Below are positions 11,290-22,735 of a DNA stretch of 64,000 nucleotides, one piece after another (position 1 is the first letter of the stretch; every line of letters begins with the position of its first letter). Both the position numbers and the translations under genes were made by a program. Location: the NCBI GenBank assembly GCA_024734495.1, contig JALMQS010000882.1, forward strand, positions 62,001 through 126,000, read 5' to 3'. The DNA comes from Forficula auricularia. Taxonomy: Eukaryota > Arthropoda > Insecta > Dermaptera > Forficulidae. A model generated the notes under the pieces. The model saw only the letters and a list, made by a program, of their open reading frames with translations. It did no database searches and was not told where the DNA came from.

Positions 11290-13330
11290 GCCTAGAAACT
11301 AGAAGAAATAATTTTTTAGTGAAATTTTAAATTCAGGGTAGTCACCCCCTTTAAGGGATGAACAGTCTAACTGAAAAATTAATTCATTGCATATTTATTG
11401 TTAATGATTTGGAATTTCTCTAGAAACTACTAGAAATCATTATTTTAGTTAAATTTTAAATTAAGGGTACTCACAAATTTTTTAGGGGATGAATGTTTGA
11501 TCATAAAATTATTTCGGGTCATAATTATACTTGGTGATTTGGAATTTCTCTAGAATCTAGTAGATATCATTCTTTTAGTGAAATTTTAAATTAAGGGTAG
11601 TCACCCCCTTTAGGAAATGAAGGGTCGATCAGAAAAATTATTTCGGATCATAATTACAGTTAGTGATTTGGAATTTCTTTAGAATATAGCAGGCAGTATT
11701 TTTTAGCGAAATTTTAAATTCAGGGTAGTCACCCCTTTTAGGGGATGAATTCTCATTCAGAAACATTATTTCAGGTCATATTTACATTTAGTGATTTTGA
11801 ATTTCTTTAGAAACTAGAAGAAATCATTTTTTTAGTGAAACTTTAAATTCAGGGTAGTCACCCCTTTAAGGGATGATGAGTCTAACAGAAAAATTAATTC
11901 ATTACATATTTATTGTTAATGATTTGGAATTTCTCTAGAAACTACTAGAAATCATTATTTTAGTTAAATTTTAAATTAAGGGTACTCACAAATTTTTTAG
12001 GGGATGAAGTTTTGATCATAAACATTTCGGGTCATAATTATACTTGGTGATTTGGAATTTCTCTAGAATCTAGTAGATATCATTCTTTTAGTGAAATTTT
12101 AAATTAAGGGCAGTCACCCCTTTTAGGGGATGAATTCTCATTCAGAAACATTTTTTCAGATCATATTTACATTTAGTGATTTTGAATTTCTTTAGAAACT
12201 AGAAGAAATAATTTTTTAGTGAAATTTTAAATTCAGGGTAGTCACCCCCTTTAAGGGATGAAGAGTCTAACAGAAAAATTAATTCATTGCATATTTATTG
12301 TTAATGATTTGGAATTTCTCTAGAAACTACTAGAAATCATTATTTTAGTTAAATTTTAAATTAAGGGTACTCACAAATTTTTTAGGGGATGAAGGTTTGA
12401 TCATAAAACTTATTTCGGGTCATAATTATACTTGGTGATTTGGAATTTCTCTAGAATCTAGTAGATATCATTCTTTTAGTGAAATTTTAAATTAAGGGCA
12501 GTCACCCCTTTTAGGGGATGAATTCTCATTCAGAAACATTTTTTCAGATCATATTTACATTTAGTGATTTTGAATTTCTTTAGAAACTAGAAGAAATCAT
12601 TTTTTAGTGAAATTTTAAATTCAGGGTAGTCACCCCTTTAAGGGATGATGATTCTAACAGAAAAATTAATTCATTGCATATTTATTGTTAATGATTTGGA
12701 ATTTCTCTAGAAACTACTAGAAATCATTATTTTAGTTAAATTTTAAATTAAGGGTACTCACACCCTTTAGGGGATGAAGGTTTGATCATAAAACTTATTT
12801 CGGGTCATAATTATACTTGGTGATTTGGAATTTCTCTAGAATCTAGTAGATATCATTCTTTTAGTGAAATTTTAAATTAAGGGCAGTCACCCCCTTTAGG
12901 GGATGAATTCTCATTCAGAAACATTATTTCAGGTCATATTTACATTTAGTGATTTTGAATTTCTTTAGAAACTAGAAGAAATCATTTTTTTAGCGAAATT
13001 TTAAATACATTGGTAGTCACCCCCTTTAGGGATGAATAGTCGACCAGAAAACTTATTTCCTGGTCATATTTAAACTAAGTGATTTGAAATTTTTCTAGAA
13101 TCTAGTAGATGTCATTTTTTTAGCGAAATTTTAAATTATGGGTAGTCACCGCCTTTAGGGGATGAAGGGTTGATCATAAAACTTATTTCAGGTCATATTT
13201 ACACTTAATGATTTGGAGTTTTTCTAGAAACTAATAGATACCATTTTTTAGCGAAATTTTAAATTAAGGGTAGTCACCCCCTTTAGGGGATGAAGGGTTG
13301 ATCATAAAAATTAATTCATGCAAAAAAATA
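11290..13330. repeat. Satellite-like tandem array, unit about 128-130 bp, ~15 copies
   Basis: Each unit holds gggtagtcaccccctttagg or the variant gggtactcacaaat, then a gatgaa, a gatttggaatttctctagaa stretch and aaattttaaatt. Starts recur near 11335, 11465, 11596, 11724, 11852, 11978, 12106, 12237, 12364 and on to 13270. A gcatatttattgttaatga variant returns at about 11391, 11911, 12286 and 12670, showing 3- and 4-unit higher-order duplication. It fills the first half of intron 1. Confidence 0.92.
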
Positions 13331-13589
13331 TTTTACAAATGGTAGCTACCCCTTTTAGCTGTTGAAGGGATGTTTCGTTACCGAAAATCGGCCAGATACT
13401 ATTGTCTAGGAGAATTTTTTTTCCCTTTGGGGTCACCCATCCAAGAATTAGCCACGAATCATGTCGCTTAACTTATCTGATCATTTAATATTTTCTACAA
13501 TTAGAGCAATAAAGGAAAAAAATGGATTTTTTTTTTTAATTTTTTATTTTAATTCTTTGCTTAATGTTTTGTTTTGATTTAACTATTGC

Positions 13590-13662
13590 TTTGTGATTCT
13601 CGGTTCGCTTCGGTTCGGTTCGGTTCGGTTCGGTTAACCTCTTAACCGAAGTGAACCGAGAA
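13590..13662. repeat. CGGTT microsatellite with small hairpin
   Basis: Four to five cggtt units at 13606-13635 run into aacctcttaaccgaagtgaa, which can pair back on the preceding cggttcacttcgg-like sequence. Confidence 0.6.
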
Positions 13663-13734
13663 ATGAAAAATCCACTTTGCCTATTCAAACAGTGGATCTC
13701 AGGACTTAATAGTTTTTTACGTTGTTTAAACTCT

Positions 13735-15910
13735 TCTATCTTGAAAACCATTAATCGGAGCAATTTTATTTAAATGACCTTTTTTGTAGAAAATTAAATT
13801 TTATACAAATTTTCTCTTTAGGTTTATTCGATTAAGCTAGTATTTTAGCCAATAAGAGAAAATTTTGTATCTTGATAATACTTTAAAGCCCTCTATCTTG
13901 AAAACCATTAATCGGACCGATTTTATTCAATGAACTTTTTTGTAGAAAAGGGAATTTTCTAAAAAAAATTATTTAAGTTTATTCGCTTAAGTCAATATTT
14001 TGGCCAATAAGAGAAAATTTTGTATGCTGATAAATGTTTAAACTCTTCTATCTTGGAAACTATTAATCGAAGCAATTTTATTCAAAGGACCTTTTTTGTC
14101 GACATTTAAATTTTCTACAAATTTCTTTCCTAGATTTATTGGCTTAAGTTAATATTTTGGCCAATAAGAGAAAATTTTGTATGCTGATATATCTTTAAAC
14201 CTCTCTATCTTGAAAGTCATTAATCGGAGCAATTTTATTCAAAACACCTCTTTTGTAGAAAAGTAAATTTTCTACAATTATTTTTTTAGCTTTATTTGAT
14301 TAAGCTAATATTTTAGCTATTAAGAGAAAATTTTGTATGTTCATAATTGTTTAAAGCCCTCTTTCTTAAAAACCATTAATCGCATCAATTTTTATCAAAG
14401 GACCTTTTTGGAAGAAAAAATAATTTTCTACAAATTTTCTCTTGAGGTTTATTCGATTAAGTTAATATTTTGGCCAATAAGAGAAAATTTTGTATGATGA
14501 TAAATCTTTAAACCTCTCTATCTTGAAACTCATTAATCAGAGGAATTTTATTCAAAACACCTCTTTTGTAGAAAAGTAAATTTTATACAATTCTTTTTTT
14601 AGCTTTATTTGATTAAGCTAATATTTTAGCCAATAAGAGAACATTTTATATGTTCATAATTGTTTAAAGCCCTCTTTCTTAAAAACCGTTAATCGCATCA
14701 ATTTTTATCAAAGGACCTTTTTGGTAGAAAAAGAATTTTCTACAAATTTTCTCTTTAGGTTTATTTGATTAAGTTAATATTTTAGCCAATAAGAGAAAAT
14801 TTTGTATGCTGATAAATCTTTAAACCTCTCTATCTTGAAACTCATTAATCGGAGCAATTTTATTCAAAACACCTTTTTTGTAGAAAAGTAAATTTTCTAC
14901 AATTCTTTTTTAGCTTTATTTGATTAAGCTAATATTTTAGCCGATAAGAGAACATTTTATATGTTCATAATTGTTTAAATCCCTCTTTCTTAAAAACCGT
15001 TAATCGCATCAATTTTTATCAAAGGGCCTTTTTTGTAGAAAAAAGAATTTTCTAGAAATTTTCTCTTTAGGTTTATTTGATTAAGTTAATATTTTAGCCA
15101 ATAAGAGAAAATTTTGTATGCTGATAAATTTTTAAACCTCTTCTATCTTGAAACTCATTAATCGGAGCAATTTTATTCAAAACACCTTTTTTGTAGAAAA
15201 TTAAATTTTCTACAATTCTTTTTTTAGCTTTATTTGATTAAGCTAATATTTTAGCCAATAAGAGAACATTTTATATGTTCATAATTGTTTAAATCCCTCT
15301 TTCTTAAAAACCGTTAATCGCATCAATTTTTATCAAAGGACCTTTTTGTAGAAAAAAGAATTTTCTACAAATTTTCTCTTTAGGGTTATTCGATTAAGTT
15401 AATATTTTAGCCAATAAAAGAAAATTTTGTCAATGATGATAAATCTTTAAATCCCTCTATTCTGAAAACCATTAATCGGAGAGATTTTAGTTTAAAGGAC
15501 CTTTTTTGTAGAAAATTAAATTTTCTAGAAATTTTTTTTTAAGATTTATTTGATTAAATTAATATTTTAGCCAATAAAGATATAATTTTGTCAATGTTGA
15601 TAAATCTTTAAACCCATCTATTTTGAAAACCATTAATCGGAGAGATTTTATTTCAAATGTGCTTTTTTGTAGAGAATTAAATTTTCTACAAATTTTCTCT
15701 TTAAGTTTATTCGATTAAGTTAATATTTTAGCCAATAAGAGAAAATTTTGTATGTTGATAAATCTTTAAATCCCTCTTATCTGAAAACCATTAATCGGAG
15801 AGATTTTATTTAAAGGACCTTTTTTGTAGAGAATTAAATTTTCTACAAATTTTTTATTTCACTTTATTCGATTAAATTAATATTTTAGCCAATAAGAGAC
15901 AATTTTTTAT
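13735..15910. repeat. Satellite-like tandem array, unit about 158 bp, ~14 copies
   Basis: The consensus unit runs cctctatcttgaaaaccatt / aatcggagcaattttattca / accttttttgtagaaaa / ttttctacaaattttctctt / taggtttattcgattaagtt / aatattttagccaataagag. The cattaatcgg landmark recurs near 13748, 13908, 14068, 14226, 14375, 14530, 14690, 14850, 15000, 15160, 15318, 15478, 15636 and 15795. It is unrelated to the preceding array and fills the rest of intron 1. Confidence 0.92.
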
Positions 15911-16093
15911 GTTATTTTACTTTCAAATTTCAACACACAACAAATCGAAACATTTTTCACGTTCTAAATTATTATTAATTAATTTTACAAAACTTTACCG
16001 GTTTATGAATAATAATTTTGTATTTTTACTATAAAGAACAGGTTGTTAAACGCTATTCTAATATTTTTTTTTTTTTTGTTTAATATTTTCTAG

Positions 16094-16244
16094 TTATGGA
16101 CTTCTTGGCGCGAGTGGTTGTGGCAAAACGACCCTTCTCTCATGCATTGTGGGGAAATTAGGGCTGGATTCCGGTGAGGTGGTCGTTTTTGGCGCAAAGC
16201 CCAGTATCCGAGAGAACGGCAACCGGGTCGGATACATGCCTCAG
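16094..16244 (+). CDS. ABC transporter exon 2 (Walker A, Q-loop)
   Basis: The acceptor is ttttctag at 16093. In the family frame it encodes YGLLGASGCGKTTLLSCIVG and then GEVVVFGAKPS through NRVGYMPQ. The P-loop Lys (GCGKTT) and Q-loop Gln are present. 151 nt: the first base completes a codon and the exon ends in phase 0 at CAG before gttatt. The frame is certain from homology, but the join to exon 1 is shifted by +1 because TTAT is present on both sides of the intron. Confidence 0.88.
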
Positions 16245-16584
16245 GTTATTATTTATTACTCTTGCAGTTAATTTACACATACTACCAATATAAAAAAAAA
16301 AAAAATGTGCAAGGACATTACTTGAATGGCTGGCATTCACTCTGGCGCAACAAGCTAAGATTAGCGGCCCCATATAATATGTAAATAATAATATTTACTT
16401 TCTCTTGAACCAGTTCGGGAATATTCATTGCAATTTTTCTTTCTTGTGGATTTTATAATTTTATTATATTAAACGAGCAAAGTTTTTTTATATGTTTTTC
16501 ATTTATCTTTTATTTATTAATTGGTTTTTTAATTTTAAAACCCACTAATAGGTTATAGCAAATATTAATATATTATATTAAATA

Positions 16585-17335
16585 AAACTATTTAAAATAG
16601 TGGAGGAGAATAAGGATACCAATCGATTTGATTGGGGAATAATGGAATTTAAATAATTATCGGAAAAGAGGTTTTTTTATCTAATTAGATTTTTCCTCTT
16701 ATTAAAAACATGGACTAAAGATGAATAAGGACACTCGATGGTGGAGAAGTAATCTCCGAATCGAAGCTAAAAATACAAGGTATACATTAATTAATGTAAA
16801 ATAATTGGTTTAATAAAATTTATATAAAAAAAAAATATTTAAAATAGTGGGGGAATGAGGAGGAGAGGAGATCCAATCGACTTTGATTGGGGAATAATGG
16901 AATTGAAATAATTATCGGAAAAGAGGTTTTTTTATCTAATTAGATTTTTCCTCTTATTAAAAACAAGGACTAAATATGAATAAGGACACTCGATGGTGGA
17001 GAAGTTATCTCCGGAATCGAAGCAAAATACAATGTATACATTAATTAATGTAAAATAATTGGTTTAATAAAATTCATATTTAAAATAGTGAATGAAAAAA
17101 CGGAAAGGAATGAGAGATAACCAATCGACTTGATTGGGGAATAATGGAATTGAAATAATTATCGGAAAAGAGGTTTTTTTATCTAATTAGATTTTTCCTC
17201 TTATTAAAAACAAGGACTAAAGATGAATAAGGATACTCGATAGTGGAGAAGTAATCTCCGGAATCGAAGCAAAAATACAATGTATACATTAATTAATGTA
17301 AAATAATTGGTTTAATAAATTTATATTTAAAATAG
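16585..17335. repeat. Tandem array, unit about 230-260 bp, three copies
   Basis: Three direct copies beginning ttaaaatagtgg at about 16591, 16838 and 17068 share ggggaataatggaattgaaa, ttatcggaaaagaggttttt, acactcgatggtggagaagt and acattaattaatgtaaaata. A single inverted copy lies at about 22060-22275, still in intron 2. Confidence 0.88.
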
Positions 17336-17559
17336 TAATTGCAGACTCATAGAAGTTCCAAAGTTATATATATATATATACAGGATGGTGACTTGGCCGA
17401 CGCAGCATAGCGATTACAATGTTAATTTTTGAATGTGCATTTGTTTGCTCCCCTAATTATTTTAGAGTTAAAGTTCTTATAGGTTTTTGTAGAGAAAAAT
17501 ACTGAATCCGAACATATTTTTGTTTTCAAATTTTGAAATTAATCAACATTATAAATAAT

Positions 17560-18305
17560 TGTATTTTTACGAAAAATAATTATTAAGAAAAAATAAAACC
17601 GACTTCAAAATAATTAAATGAAACAAATAAAATACAGTAAAAGGTATAGAATAATTATTATCTTATTTAGTTACAACTAAACGAGAAATATTAACATGAA
17701 ATTACTTTTTAAGTCGGTACCAAACAAACTATACCTATAAGCGAGCATACCCTCCAAACGTACTAAGTAAGATCCGTCGAGTGCGATTCATAAAAGGTAT
17801 AGTTTGTTTGGCACCGACTTCAAAAAGTAATTTCATGTTAATATTTCGTCGTTTTGTTGTAACTAAATAAGATAATAATTATTTTATACCTTTTAGTGTA
17901 TTTTATTTGTTGCATTTAATTTTTTGAAGTCGGTTTTTATTTTTTTGTTAAAAATTATTTTTATTTTTCTCTTTTTAGAGATGTTATTAATAGTGATCAT
18001 TTCATCATAACTTGACCAAATTAATATGACACCATCCCTAAGACACCCCCTTTCGGATAAAAAAAGAACCATCGAAATCGGTTTATAAACAAAGAGGTTA
18101 GGTCTAAACAAACCTAATAAAAAAGGTCTAATACCTATGAAAAAAAACGAAAAAAAATGGGACCAATCGGAAGCTAGACTGGACCCAATGCAAAAAAAAA
18201 TTTCAAAATCGGTTGACAATTGGCGGAGATATGAGGTAACAAAGGCACAAAAAAAAAATTCAGTCGAATTGAGAACCTCGTCCTTTTTTGAAGTCGGTTA
18301 ATGAT
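17560..18305 (-). mobile_element. AACCGACTTC-ended repeat element, copy 1
   Basis: Ends in aaccgacttcaaaa-type sequence on both sides and carries an internal inverted pair around 17710-17860 (ggtaccaaacaaactatacc / ggtatagtttgtttggcacc). Two more copies lie at 37540-38500 and 60870-61487. Such elements are common in insect genomes; no ORF is present. Confidence 0.8.
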
Positions 18306-18566
18306 GGTTTATTCGAACATTTGCTATGATTGTTATTTTTTGTTATAATTTTATGCATTTGTTAATTATGTTAAAAAATTAAATTCTGTTTACCTTACTA
18401 ATTTTATTGTTTTAATTACGTTTAAAAATATTACTTATAATTTCGTTGATTATTCTTGTGAAAATTTAAAAGCTCGTTCTAAACTTCATCTACGTGAATC
18501 TACTATTTTTATTTATTATCAATGACGAATACAAAACTCAGTCCATTAAAATTTAATGAGTTTAAA

Positions 18567-19112
18567 TAAATTTTAATTTTCTCATTAATATATCAAAGAA
18601 TAATTGATACGTCAACAAGAATTATTTTGACCGCGCTGATTTGAAAAAGATATTTTTATCTCGCGAGACTACTGCGGATTACGCTATTGGAGTCTGCGGG
18701 TATTAAGTCTGGACCAAGAGAGAAAAAGATGTAATCCACTTAGCTACAATCCAACGTCATTTCGCGTATAGCCCGCTAGACATTCGGATGGATCACCGAG
18801 TGAATTGGAAATCTCAGATGTTATATACTCGATCTCCCAGTCCAGAGCGCTAGATCTATTAGCATGTATGTTAGATGCCTGCCATCCGAGTGTCTAGCGG
18901 GCTATACGCGAAATGACGTTGAATTGTAGCTAAGTGGATTACATCTTTTTCTCTCTTGGTCCAGACTTAATACTCCGCAGACTCCAATAGCGTAATCCGC
19001 AGTAGTCTCGCGAGATAAAAATATCTTTTTTCAAATCAGCGTGGTCAAAATAATTCTTGTTGACGTATCAATTATTCTTTGATATATTAATGAGAAAATT
19101 AAAATTTATTTA
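18567..19112. mobile_element. Palindromic element, arms about 225-235 bp
   Basis: Left arm 18567-18791 and right arm 18882-19112 are near-perfect inverted repeats (aagatatttttatctcgcga / tcgcgagataaaaatatctt; gtatagcccgctagac / gtctagcgggctatac). The spacer of about 90 bp includes gatctcccagtccagagcgc. GC content in the arm tips is higher than the surroundings. No ORF. Confidence 0.85.
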
Positions 19113-19569
19113 ATATCATTATTTCAAGTTAGAAATATATAAGTTCAAATATTATTTTCACTCAATATTTGACAAAAATTCCCTACATTAGAGTCGCGAT
19201 CGAATAAAATGTGGAAAACCTTCAGTTAATTTAATGAGTTTCTCATTATGGTAATCAATAAAGAACTGATTTTAAAAAGTTCAAATATAACAAACGTCAC
19301 TTAGAAACAACAAATGAAAATGCCTTGTTTGTTTTAATAATTCCATGGCCTCAGTGATTTTTGTAAAAATACAATTATTTATAATGTTGATTATTACGGT
19401 TCTGAAATTTCAAAATTTGAAAACAAAAATATGTTCGGATTCAGTATTTTTTTCTCTACAAAAAACCTATAAGAACTTTAACTCTAAAATAATTAGGGGA
19501 GCAAATAAATGCACATTCAAAAATTAACATTGTAATCGCTATGCTGCGTCGGCCAAGTCACCATCATGT

Positions 19570-21545
19570 ATATATATCCGGTCAGATTCTCGAAAACGGC
19601 TCTAAAGATTTGTATGAAATTTACTGGTTAGGAGGGTTTTGTGTTGGACATTCGATCTGTCACGGTCTCATCTTCGGCTAAGTTGTTTTTGATAGGTTTT
19701 TTGTTAATTGAAACAATTATTCACAGGTGATTGTCTCGATAAAAATGTTTATTTACATTTTTATTCAATTTCCTTTTAATAAATAATTAGTTTTTTAATT
19801 TTATATCCCACAATAAGATTATTACAATTATTACTATAAATTAAAAATTGAACAATTTAATTGATTAAAAATCGAGTTTTAAATCCCACAAATATTAATT
19901 TGACAATTTAATTGATGATCTCAAAATTTTTTATGTAATTAAAAAAAATAATTATACCGTATTTATTTATATACCTATATACACATAATCTGTGGGCCAT
20001 TGAAGGCTAGAAATGCAAAAACTGGGTGCGTGGGCGTGGGCGGGGGTAGATGTGGGGGTGCAGGAGGTGGGGTTCAGTGGTGGTAGGCCGGGGGGAGTTA
20101 CGGGGATTAATATATAATGGCCAAGATTTTCATTTTTTGAACCTCCCCCCTCCCCATTTTGGGCGTTTAGTTTTTGCACTTTTAGAATTCTGGGGTCCCA
20201 CTGATTATGAAATTTGGTTGAGTTTGCTCAAACGACCTAGATTTTTAATTTTTAAGCCCCCGCCTCCACCCCCCTTAATTTTGGGTCGATATGCATCAAA
20301 ATCTAATAAGCTCTTAATATCAATGGACCAAAACTACGTATGAAATTTGGTTTTGATATTCACCAAGATTTTCATTTTTTGAACCCCCCCCTATTTTGGG
20401 CGTTTAGTTTTTGCATTTTTAGACTTCTGGGGTCCCACTGATTATGTATACAAAATTTGATTGAATTTGGTAAATGGCCAAGATTTTTAATTTTTAACCC
20501 CCCACCCCCTCATTTTGGGCGGTTAGTTTTTGCATTTTTAGATTTCTGGTGCTCCACTGATTATGTATACAAAATTTAGTTGAATTTGCTCAAATGGCCT
20601 AGATTTTTAATTTTTAACCCCCCCCCCCACCCCCCAATTTTGGGCGGTTAGTTTTTGCATTTTTAGACTTCTGGTGCTCCACTGATTATGTATACAAAAT
20701 TTGGTTGAGTTTGATTCAATGGCCTAGATTTTTAATTTTTAACCCCCCACCCCCCTCATTTTGGGCGGTTAGTTTTTGCATTTTTAGATTTCTGGAGCTC
20801 CACTGATTATGTATACAAAATTTAGTTGAATTTGCTCAAATGGCCTAGATTTTTAATTTTTAACCCCCCCCCCTCCACCCCCAATTTTGGGCGGTTAGTT
20901 TTTGCATTTTTAGACTTCTGGTGCTCCACTGATTATGTATACAAAATTTGGTTGAGTTTGATTCAATAGCCTAGATTTTTAATTTTTAACCCCCCACCCC
21001 CTCATTTTGGGCGGTTAGTTTTTGCATTTTTAGATTTCTGGTGCTCCACTGATTATGTATACAAAATTTAGTTGAATTTGCTCAAATGGCCTAGATTTTT
21101 AATTTTTAACCCCCCCCTCCACCCCCAATTTTGGGCGGTTAGTTTTTGCATTTTTAGACTTCTGGTGCTCCACTGATTATGTATACAAAATTTGGTTGAG
21201 TTTGGTTCAATGGCCAAGATTTTTAATTTTTAACCCCCCACCCCCTCATTTTGGGCGGTTAGTTTTTGCATTTTTAGATTTCTGGAGCTCCACTGATTAT
21301 GTATACAAAATTTAGTTGAATTTGCTCAAATGGCCTAGATTTTTAATTTTTAACCCCCCCCCTCCACCCCCAATTTTGGGCGGTTAGTTTTTGCATTTTT
21401 AGACTTCTGGTGCTCCACTGATTATGTATACAAAATTTGGTTGGGTTTGATTCAATGGCCTAGATTTTTAATTTTTAATCCCCCCTCGAACCCCCTTAAT
21501 TTTAGGTCGATATCCACCAAAATCTAATCAGCTCTTAATCTCAAT
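19570..21545. mobile_element. Helitron-like (Helentron/DINE-type) element with expanded internal array
   Basis: Starts with tctcgaaaacggctctaaag (19577) and cggtctcatcttcggctaag (19663), continues through ttaaatcccacaa motifs to cacataatctgtgggccatt (19981) and a GC-rich gggcgtgggcgggggtagat block. The same order is present at 58480-59420 and, inverted, at 33290-33490. A tandem array replaces the usual end here. Assignment to Helitrons is inferred from the absence of TIRs and the family's 3' hairpin. Confidence 0.6.
20110..21490. repeat. Tandem array of ~123-bp units with poly-C tracts, A/B alternation
   Basis: Units share agatttttaatttttaaccc, a poly-C/CACCCCC tract, attttgggcggttagttttt, gcatttttaga and tccactgattatgtatacaa. 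From about 20575 to 21435 the units alternate between a form with ttagttgaatttgctcaaat and a form with ttggttgagtttgattcaat, giving a roughly 245-bp dimeric period, at least four dimers. Confidence 0.9.
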
Positions 21546-22059
21546 GGAACAAAACTACGTGTGAAATTTGGTTTCGATATTCAAACTAGTTTTTGAGATA
21601 GCTCGTCCAGAAAAATTTGGTAACGAACAGACTAACTAACAAACAACCAGACTAACAGACAGACATTTTGACAAAACAATTATTATCTCGAAAAATATAT
21701 TTTTTCGATGTTCACTTATTAGAGATTTTTTGTAGAGCGAAATGCCATAGTTTCGCTCAATTTTTTTAATCGAAATAGTTTCAGCTGTTTTTGAGATATT
21801 TCGAAATAAAAAAAGGAAAAAAAAACACTTTTTTCATGAACGATTAGAATACTTGACCATACCCTGTATGGTAAAGTAAAATGTTTTTAACACGCCTTTA
21901 TTAGCTTGACCTGGTATGAATGTATGTATGAATGTGATTTTTGTTCAGTTAAATTCCGCAAACATTTCTCTATAAAAATAATTGTTTACTCAATTTTTAA
22001 ATGAAATTATATAAAAATAAAAACATTTAATTTTGTTAAATTCCACAAACATTCCTCTT

Positions 22060-22275
22060 TCTAAATTTTATTAAACCAATTATTTTACATTAATTAATGT
22101 ATACGTTGTATTTTTGCTTCGATTCCGGAGATTACTTCTCCACCATCGAGTGTCCTTATTCATCTTTAGTCCTTGTTTTTAATAAGAGGAAAAATCTAAT
22201 TAGATAAAAAAACCTCTTTTCCGATAATTATTTCAACTCCATTATTTCCAATCAAGTCGATTGGTTTTATCTCCA
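22060..22275 (-). repeat. Inverted single copy of the 16585-17335 repeat unit
   Basis: acattaattaatgtatacgt, tgcttcgattccggagatta, cttctccaccatcgagtgtc, and aaacctcttttccgataatt are the complement of the intron 2 array units. It directly precedes the exon 5 copy. Confidence 0.85.
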
Positions 22276-22322
22276 TCCTCCCTCTCCGATCAATGACCAC
22301 AAACATCCCTCTTTTTTGTTCA

Positions 22323-22548
22323 AGAATTTATTAAAATAATATTATCATCGAATTTGCGAGATTTAATTTAGACATTTTCGTCTCGCATTTAAAATGTCAA
22401 ATTAGAAATGAATAAATTAATTCAAAATATACCAGGGTAGAAAAAAAAAAAATATTCCCTCCCGATTTTCCTGGCGAGCCTCTTCAATGTAATGTGTGTC
22501 GTAATAATAAATAATCGTTGTATTCATTTCTCGTGTTAGTGAGACATT
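22323..22548 (-). pseudogene. Inverted partial duplication of ABC exon 5 and following intron
   Basis: Read on the minus strand, 22548-22460 matches the coding exon 28583-28651 (acacgagaaatgaatacaac, acattgaagaggctcgccag) with small insertions that break the frame, and the GT donor has become GA (cgggagg). 22460-22323 matches the following intron (tctaccctggtat, gaattgatttattcatt, cgaaattaaatctcgca-like). The copied block is at least 220 bp, lies about 6 kb upstream of its source and is in opposite orientation, so it is a pseudo-exon in intron 2. Confidence 0.85.
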
Positions 22549-22612
22549 CTCCTAAGGTCTTATAGGGTGTATAATATGAGAAATTTCGTACAAATCGAAT
22601 AAAGGGTCTAGT

Positions 22613-22735
22613 ACAGTGGTTCCCAGCCTGGGGGCGATCCGCCCCCTCCCTCCAAGCGGGTGATTTGAGTTATCAGGGGGCGATAAATAAGAAGGCGGCG
22701 ATTGGGGGGCGATGAGTATTCAAAGAGGGAAAAAT
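22613..22735. mobile_element. hAT-type terminus
   Basis: acagtggttcccagcctggg, followed by ggcgatccgccccctccctc and a GC-rich block, has the form of hAT-superfamily 5' terminal repeats (CAGTGGTTC-CCA). The matching right end was not located, so this may be a fragment. Confidence 0.5.

Larger units (their letters stand above)
17378..19570. mobile_element. Long-TIR DNA element containing two nested elements
   Basis: Left TIR 17381-17545 (acaggatggtgacttggccg, acgcagcatagcgattacaa) is the inverse of right TIR 19400-19565 (ttgtaatcgctatgctgcgt, cggccaagtcaccatcatgt). Arms are about 165 bp, bounded by TA repeats, as for Tc1/mariner-type MITEs. Inside sit an AACCGACTTC element (17560-18305) and a perfect-looking palindrome (18567-19112). 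Confidence 0.8.

Noticed and set aside
13536..13763. Minus-strand frame with repeated Asn-Arg-Thr-Glu-Pro
   Set aside because: It is a translation of the CGGTT microsatellite.
20050..20343. 97-residue frame rich in Pro and Leu
   Set aside because: It is produced by the G-rich block and C-tract units of the Helitron-like array.
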